Assembly (NCBI GenBank): GCA_020881915.1
Contig: JAJFPB010000010.1
Coordinates: forward strand, 496,001 to 560,000
Origin: Paramyrothecium sp. XJ0827
Lineage: Eukaryota > Ascomycota > Sordariomycetes > Hypocreales > Stachybotryaceae
DNA length: 64,000 nucleotides
Direction of reading: 5' to 3'
This document shows, piece after piece, positions 57,992 through 64,000 of this stretch (position 1 is its first letter; every line of letters begins with the position of its first letter). The notes under the pieces are model-generated. The model saw only the letters and a program-made list of their open reading frames with translations, was not told the DNA's origin and did no database searches. The translations under genes and the position numbers were made by a program.

Positions 57992-60821
57992 ATGGAGGCA
58001 GCAGCTACACTTGGTTTGGCTGGCAACATTATACAATTCCTCCAATTCGGTCAGAAATTGTGCAGCACTTTTTCGCAGATATGTCATTCTGCGAGCGACA
58101 TCACGCGGCACAATGAGGATAAGAAACAGCTCGTAACAGCGTTTGCCGCCAGCCTGGACTCCATCTCCGACGACCTTGCCAAATATTGCAGCTTTCTTCG
58201 GCAAGACTTGGCGAGCGCCGAGAAGAGCGATTTGGAGAAAACGCAGGTTCAAGGCATCATTGATGGCTGCAGGACCGTAGCGGCAGAACTCGCCTGCCGC
58301 ATCAACCGTCTGTGCCCGGATGGCCGCCTTGGAAAATGGAAAGTCTTGTTTTCAGCTATCAAGTCCATGTGGAAGGAAAGGGAGCTCATAGACTTGGAAC
58401 AACAGCTTGATAAGTTTCAAAAGCAACTGGAATGGAGAGTCCTGCTCTCCTTGCGGTGAGCTCAATTCCTCCCTACCCCTAGGAGGAATTCGCTAATTAC
58501 TTTGCAGTGTACGCTTGGACTTGTTGGAATCGCGCCGGGAAGACCAGTTCTCCCAGATGCAATCGTCCATAGCTTCGATTATAGCAAAGTCAATCCAAAT
58601 CCACCTGAGAGAGTTGCCACAATGGCCAGTCGCCGACACGGCAGCCAACGGCTCAATTCAGTTCATCGCGCAGAACGAGTCATATCCCACAGTCAACGCA
58701 TCAAACACGGCCGACAGGCACCCATCAAGGCAACTGAGACACGACACGCCATCCACTTCAAAGGCTGGAAGCATTCCTCTTGAGCTTGCCATAGCCACAG
58801 ATTTTGCAGCCAAGCTTGCCGCTAGCGAGAAGGCGGTTCTTAAGAGCCTCATCTTTCCCATAATGAATGACAGGCGCGATGCTATAACGCCTGCAGAAGC
58901 CGCCACCTTTGACTGGATATTTCGAGAACCGCAGAAGAAAGATCGGCCATGGAGCAACTTCCACGAGTGGCTGCTGGAGGGCAAGGGTATCTACTGGGTC
59001 AACGGGAAAGCGGGATCCGGCAAATCAACACTGATGAAACACCTTGTCGGACATTCAACGACCAAGGAAGCTCTAAAGTCGTGGTCAGCCGGAAGCAAAC
59101 TCATCACGGCCAGTTTTTTCTTCTGGTACAATGGGAATGAGCTCCAGAAATCGCAGGTGGGCCTCCTCCGCGCAATTCTCTATGATTGTCCCAAAGACCA
59201 CCGCGAGCTGATCCCTCTCGCGATCCCGGACACGTCCGAGCTTGGCGAAGCAGATTTGGAGGGCTGCTGGAGCCTAAGGCGACTGCGAGGCGCTTTTGAC
59301 AAACTTGTTTCACAGGAGAGGTTTCGAACCAAGTTCTGCTTCTTTGTAGATGGACTTGACGAATACTCTGGCCTTCACTCGGACATGGTCGAGCTATTCA
59401 AGAGCATCGCAAGGAAGAAAAACGTTAAGATATGCACCTCAAGCAGGCCACTGCTCATTTTTGAGGACAGTTTTGCCGGCTCGCCAGGCCTCGTCTTACA
59501 AAATCTTACGTACGGCGATATTAGTCTCTACGTGACGAAGAAATTGAGCAGGAATGACAAGATGACGGAGTTGGAAACCGAAGAGCCTGGTATTACACTC
59601 GAGGTAACCTCTCTAATTGTGAGCAGAGCTTCTGGCGTCTTTCTCTGGGTATATTTGGTTGTGCAATCCTTGTTGGATGGTCTAGGGAACTATGATGTCG
59701 GCCATGACCTTAAGAGGCGGCTGGGCGATTTGCCAGCGGATATTGGTGACCTTTACTGGCACATGATCCAGAAAGTTCAACCATCGTGGTATCTGGAAGA
59801 AGGATTTCGCCTCCTCCGGATGATCAAAGCGTCGCGAGGAGGGCTTACGCTACTTGAGTTAGCCTTTGCAGAGATGCCGATGGAGGAGAACCAGCAGGAG
59901 CCGCTGATCCACGATATTTCCTGGGACAAGCAGGGACGTATGTGTCAAAGAATGGCCGGCCGCCTCAAGAGTCGGTGCCTTGGCCTACTTGAAGTTGGAT
60001 CGAATGAGAAGCTCGATATCACAGATCAGCTGGTTACGTTCATCCACAAGAGCGCGTACGACTTTCTCAAGACAGACAAAGTCAAGGCTCGCATGCAAAG
60101 CTGCGCTGGTCATGAAAGTTTTGCCCCGGAAGTTACTCTCATCCGGGCGACACTCCAGGTTTTGAAGACTTGTCTTACTAGGACGACGGACGGATGTAGC
60201 CGTGACTACTGGTTCACTGTGGCGAGGCCAACGATCTGCCGAATAGTCGACTGGGCCAAGGTCGCGGAGGTCAAATACCATAAATCTGAAGCTGAGTTGT
60301 TGGAAAGCGTCGAAAAAGCAGGAGAACAACTTTGGAGAATGGTCTATCCCAAGACAGCCGCCGAGGAAGACGGCTTGGTACATTGGATGGCTGCTTCATA
60401 TTTTCCCTTGTCAAGCGTTCACCCAGATTTGGACGCGGTATGGAAAGTAAATTCATGGCCACCACACCCAAGTACCATTACTGAGTGGGCAGAAATGAGC
60501 TCGAAAACCAGGCGTACAAACCAGGGTGATGTGCCGCCATCGCGAGAATGGAACTGGCACGCCCCGCGCATCCGACCCTACGGCTTTACGTCTTTTGTTG
60601 CTTTTACTCAGATGGCTGGTCTCACCTTGTACGGCGCGCAAAAAAGCCTCCCGCCCCTCACAGATCCAGAGGATGCGAGCCGTAGCGTACTGAGATTGCC
60701 AACAGGTGGAAGAGCTCGGGGGAAGCCGCGTACCAGTGGTTCGTCAAAACGACGATGGAAACAAACTGGCACTACTCCTATCCTCCCCATGCAGCAGTGC
60801 CCGCTGAAGCACATTCAATAA
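57992..60821 (+). CDS. NACHT-domain STAND protein (fungal NLR-like)
   Basis: Exons 57992-58455 and 58508-60821 (intron GTGAGC...TGCAG) give 925 residues. The N-terminal region begins MEAAATLGLAGNIIQFLQFG and resembles the helical N-domains of fungal NLR-like proteins (SesA type). A central NACHT core starts with FDWIFREP and has Walker A GKAGSGKST near 321-329, Walker B FFVDGLDEY near 433-441 and KICTSSRP after it. The helical region LPADIGDLYWHM and FIHKSAYDFL is usual for the NACHT-associated part. No ankyrin, WD40 or TPR repeats follow; the end is Arg/Lys/Ser-rich. Such proteins act in non-self recognition and regulated cell death, but the role of this one is unknown. The start at 57992 fits the family; one 16 codons upstream is possible. 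Confidence 0.9.
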
Positions 60822-61335
60822 TTGTATTGAGATGAAGCAGATTGGAGACTTCTTCGAGGTTCTGGTGGAATAAATGACATTGTTGCAAGTATGCCAATGC
60901 ACTCGAGCAGGAAGCCGGTCAGTTTGCGGGACACAACGAGGGCGCCCTGGGGGAATGTAATATGGTTCTGAATCAAGGCCCTGTGTTTTATACCTCCAAA
61001 CCCTGTTCTGGGCTCTCATTATCTTCATGCACCATGATTTTATATTTCAGACCTGATCAGACTAACTCTCAACACGCTTATTACATGCTATTACAGTTTT
61101 TTTTATCAAAAGACAAACCGAGAACTCTTGAACAACCGTCTGGAGTCCTGATGATAGCCTGTTTTGGTAGTTCCACTCTTGCAGTATCGCTGGTTCTGCT
61201 GGGAGGATGAAGATGAATGGGTTAAATTTGCGAGAAGCTTATGGACACAGCAGAGAACGGAAACAGTCGGGCCATTTAACCATTGTTATGCGGGCTTCAT
61301 TAATACTCTATGTCTATAGTAAAGCTGGATCTCAC
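60822..61335. other. Intergenic region between converging genes, no gene seen
   Basis: About 510 bp between two stop codons. Short frames only. Confidence 0.6.
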
Positions 61336-62598
61336 TTAATCCTGTGCAACATGTAGGACGAGTTTCTTGTAACCCTCCACCGATGCCTCGAGCTCGCCGA
61401 GTGTGAGGGCCTCGTCTGGTCGGTGCGCAACTGTGATGCTTCCAGGACCATAGAGGTATCTAGTAACATTGGCCTTGAAGTTGGGAATATCGGTACCATA
61501 GTTTACGACTGCTGTCTCAAAGCCTAGTTTGGGGCGCCTGTCAGAACAAGTTCAAAGACAAAAGAAAATACCACATCAGCCGACCCCAAAAATGTTTGGA
61601 GACTCACCTTCAACATCACAATTAGTCTCAACAGGCCCGTAGCCCTCGATGCAGTCGTATTCAAATGCTTCGGGATCCACGCCGTTCATCAGGTCGATCA
61701 ACCGTTGCTTCACAATGGCGGAGCCCCCGAGCTCCGGCCCAATTGCGACGCGAATTCCCAGCCTGGCTGTGGCACGATCGGGCACGACATTGAAAGCGAC
61801 ACCGCCTTCGATCTGACCAACGTTGACGGTTGTGTTGCCAAACAACTCGCTGCTACCGAGGTCGGTATCAAGGGTCTGCACCAGGGCTCGCATAAGCACT
61901 TCGATTGCGCTCTTACCAAGCCAGGGGTAGCCGCTGTGGGCCGACTCGCCGCGGGCAGTAATGGTGCAGGCGAGAGCACCCTTGTGGCCGCAAGCAAGGT
62001 TGCCCTCGGTGGGTTCGGCAAAAACCACAGCACGGGGCAGCAGGTCAGGCCGTGCCCCCGAAGCGAGGACGCTCGAGTAGTGTAGCATCCCGTCGCCTAG
62101 GATCTCCTCGCCCACCACGAATAAGAGCATAAAGTCCTCAGCCGCGACGCTGCCTTCCGCAAGCAGCTCTTCCGCGGCCACGATTTGAGCCGCAAGGCCC
62201 CCCTTGTCGTCGACGGCGCCCCGACCTCCGAGGACCGTCTCAGCGGTTGGTGGGTCAGGGCCACTCCGCGAGTATGGGATGTAGGGGGGCACGACGTCCA
62301 TGTGGCTCGTTAGGATGACCTTGGACGTCGAGTTGGGCTGGCGGGCTGCAGGCCAGGCAAGGACGTTGAACCGCGCCGCCGAAGAGGGCAGCGGCTGGCG
62401 CTCTGTGGCGAAGCCGTGCTCGCCCAGGTAGTTGATGAGGAACTCGCCGATTTCCGTCTCATTCCTGGAGATGGACGGTATGTCGATGAGGGCCTTGTGG
62501 AGAGCGACAAGGCGATCTCGATACGGCGGTGCGCCACAGTTTGCGATGCTACTCAAGGCGAGAGCGCACGAAGCGAGCGGGAGCAGCTTGGAAAACAT
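61336..62598 (-). CDS. Secreted M20-family metallopeptidase (carboxypeptidase/ArgE-like)
   Basis: Exons 62598-61608 and 61523-61336 give 392 residues. The intron GTGAGT...ACTAG joins CDVEG to FETAVVNYGTD; a nearer ACAG acceptor at about 61,542 does not keep frame. A signal peptide opens the protein (MFSKLLPLASCALALSSIANC). Zinc and catalytic residues are in SHMDVVP, GAVDDKGG, VGEEILGDG, AEPTEGN and AHRPDEA, in the M20 order. A dimerisation-type lid follows ARGESAHSGYP. Fungal members of this type are secreted carboxypeptidases or acyl-amino-acid hydrolases. A two-zinc enzyme complete in sequence; substrate not predictable. Confidence 0.92.
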
Positions 62599-63825
62599 GA
62601 TGGGCTCAGATTTGCGGCGAACTCTTGTTCAGTGGCAAGAGTTTGAAAGAGTTTGGTGCACTTTTTACATGATGTATGTTTTGTGTTTCCCAGAGCTACT
62701 ACAACGCCAAGTCCATGAGACACTTTTGCCGCCCTCGTCGACCGCTATAGGCTATTGCTGGGATTGCTCGGCAGGATTCAATCCTACTTACACTCGTCAC
62801 ACGCCACAAATTGAACATCACATCGTTTGAGGAAGCTCGTGCATGAGCGACGCAACTACGCCGCAACGCCGCAACGTGGGCTTCGTCGCTGCCTTGTGAA
62901 GTTGTCACTGACCACCATTCTGTCCTCTCACCGCTTCAACAACCCCTCATGGCCTTCTGTCAATCATGTTTTACCAATCGGCTTGACGTCACACTGGGAA
63001 TGTCGTATGATTTTCCACAAGCTCATGTCTGGTTCTCTAATGCAGCGTGTCCTGTGCGGCTCAGCGTGAGAATGGCGGAAAGTGGGCCCGAGTTTGCGCT
63101 ATGCCGGGCGATCCAATTGGGGCCTCCGACCAGTTCCCGGGGCCCCGGCTCCGAAAGGGCTGATCACGCAGATGAGTAGCATTGGGCGCCTAAAGCCGCG
63201 TAGAGACGGGGGCAAGGGATGTGACCTTCTGGAATAGGCTTCGATCCCCGCTCGTCAATATATGCATATTTGTGCATGTGTAGGATCCTTCTCGTGTCAG
63301 CACATGCGTTGATCGAGGTTGCAGTACGTGGCTGAAATTCACAGATCTGGGACGGAGCTTGGGACCGATGCGGTGCTCTATCCCGCTGCAACGAGAGAGC
63401 TGCATCGCCACTGCAGGTCGCTGACGAGAAGACCCCGTGTATAGATGTAAGTCCTATTCGTTAGGAGATGTGCCACGCGTACGCTTTGGCCGGTGGTATT
63501 GGTTGGGCTCACTGAGTTAGGCAACCAACGTAAGGTTCAACCGCCTACATGCGCGAATATCCAGGTGTATAGTTCTTGCAAAGTCAAGTTGTGCTTGCCA
63601 GGGCAGAAGACTCACTGGTTTACTGAGAGGTGCTTCAGGAGAACAGCGGGTTTGTTGCCTTGCCTGGGACTGACTGCTACGAACGTAGCTGAAGTGAAGT
63701 GACCGAATGTTTAGGCGAGTGTTTCCCTGTACGTGGAAAGTTTTTATACAATTAGCATCTGGTCAACTGGGGAAATACGATTCCATTTTTTTAGATCTCT
63801 AACTAGGTCCGTACGTATGCTAGAC
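62599..63825. other. Intergenic region, no gene seen
   Basis: About 1.2 kb. No frame shows motif support. It includes the upstream region of the M20 peptidase. Confidence 0.6.
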
Positions 63826-64000
63826 TTATTCAAGCGGCTCAAGAACGAAGCAAAAGCACAGAGAGGGCGGGAAGGTATGGCTCTTCCTGCAGCGCCACCC
63901 AGCTTCCTCAAAAACACCCTCCCAATCTTCAACTGTAGGAATGAAGGTGTCCATCAGTGCATGGCCAAACTCAAACCCCAGGGTGAATGTGGGCACGTCG
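63826..64000 (-). CDS. C-terminal fragment of an unidentified protein, cut by the right edge
   Basis: A minus-strand frame runs open from the window edge to a TAA at 63828-63826, giving 57 residues. It contains FTLGFEFGHALMDTFIP, VEDWEGVFEEAGWRC and the ending FCFVLEPLE. The mix of hydrophobic, aromatic and acidic residues looks protein-like, and the pattern of a DTFIPTVEDWEGVFEEAGW-like block before a beta-strand-like end recalls the last part of SAM-dependent methyltransferases. That family guess is weak. The start and most of the gene lie beyond the window. Confidence 0.4.
   Translation of the reverse strand, partial: DVPTFTLGFEFGHALMDTFIPTVEDWEGVFEEAGWRCRKSHTFPPSLCFCFVLEPLE

Noticed and set aside
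1..64000. tRNA or rRNA genes
   Set aside because: No cloverleaf with matching A and B boxes and no rRNA-like block was noticed by eye; a tRNAscan-SE run would settle it.

Overview
The window looks like a filamentous ascomycete (Pezizomycotina), probably a Sordariomycete. Genes are interrupted by short introns of about 50-80 nt with GT...AG ends. Typical fungal families are present (iterative HR-PKS, PTH11/SAT4-type membrane proteins, a NACHT-type STAND protein). An 11.7 kb block carries the signature of repeat-induced point mutation (RIP). Placement below that level is inference.

1-20.0 kb is a polyketide-type biosynthetic gene cluster. It holds a highly reducing PKS cut by the left edge (minus strand), a divergently transcribed af380-like alpha/beta hydrolase, a secreted BBE-type FAD oxidase, a norsolorinate-ketoreductase-like SDR, a TRI4-like P450, a TRI101/BAHD-like acyltransferase, a SAT4/PTH11-type seven-helix protein and an HSL-type esterase. 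A plausible logic is reduced chain, release or transfer by the hydrolase, oxidation and ketoreduction, O-acylation, and deacylation or hydrolysis by the esterase. No cluster transcription factor or exporter is visible inside the window.

20-27.2 kb is gene-poor. It has coding-like debris, a broken PTH11-type gene and one orphan 382-residue gene. 27,224-38,875 is a nested transposon: a Mutator-like DNA element (77-bp terminal inverted repeats, 9-bp target duplication GTAGGAGAG, decayed MULE transposase) with a chromodomain Gypsy LTR retrotransposon inserted in it (two 617-bp LTRs, 5-bp target duplication GTAGT). Both are heavily RIP-mutated, and no open frame of 60 codons survives in about 11 kb.

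38.9-64 kb is accessory but gene-dense: a zinc-finger protein with an internal duplication, a secreted SMP-30-like beta-propeller, an SDR, a CYP65/TRI11-like P450, a secreted copper amine oxidase, a Dal5/Liz1-type MFS carrier divergent from an intronless SsuD-like flavin monooxygenase, a NACHT-domain protein, a secreted M20 peptidase, and the 3' end of an unidentified gene at the right edge. Exon borders were read by eye from splice signals and reading frame. Family calls come from motif recognition without any database search.
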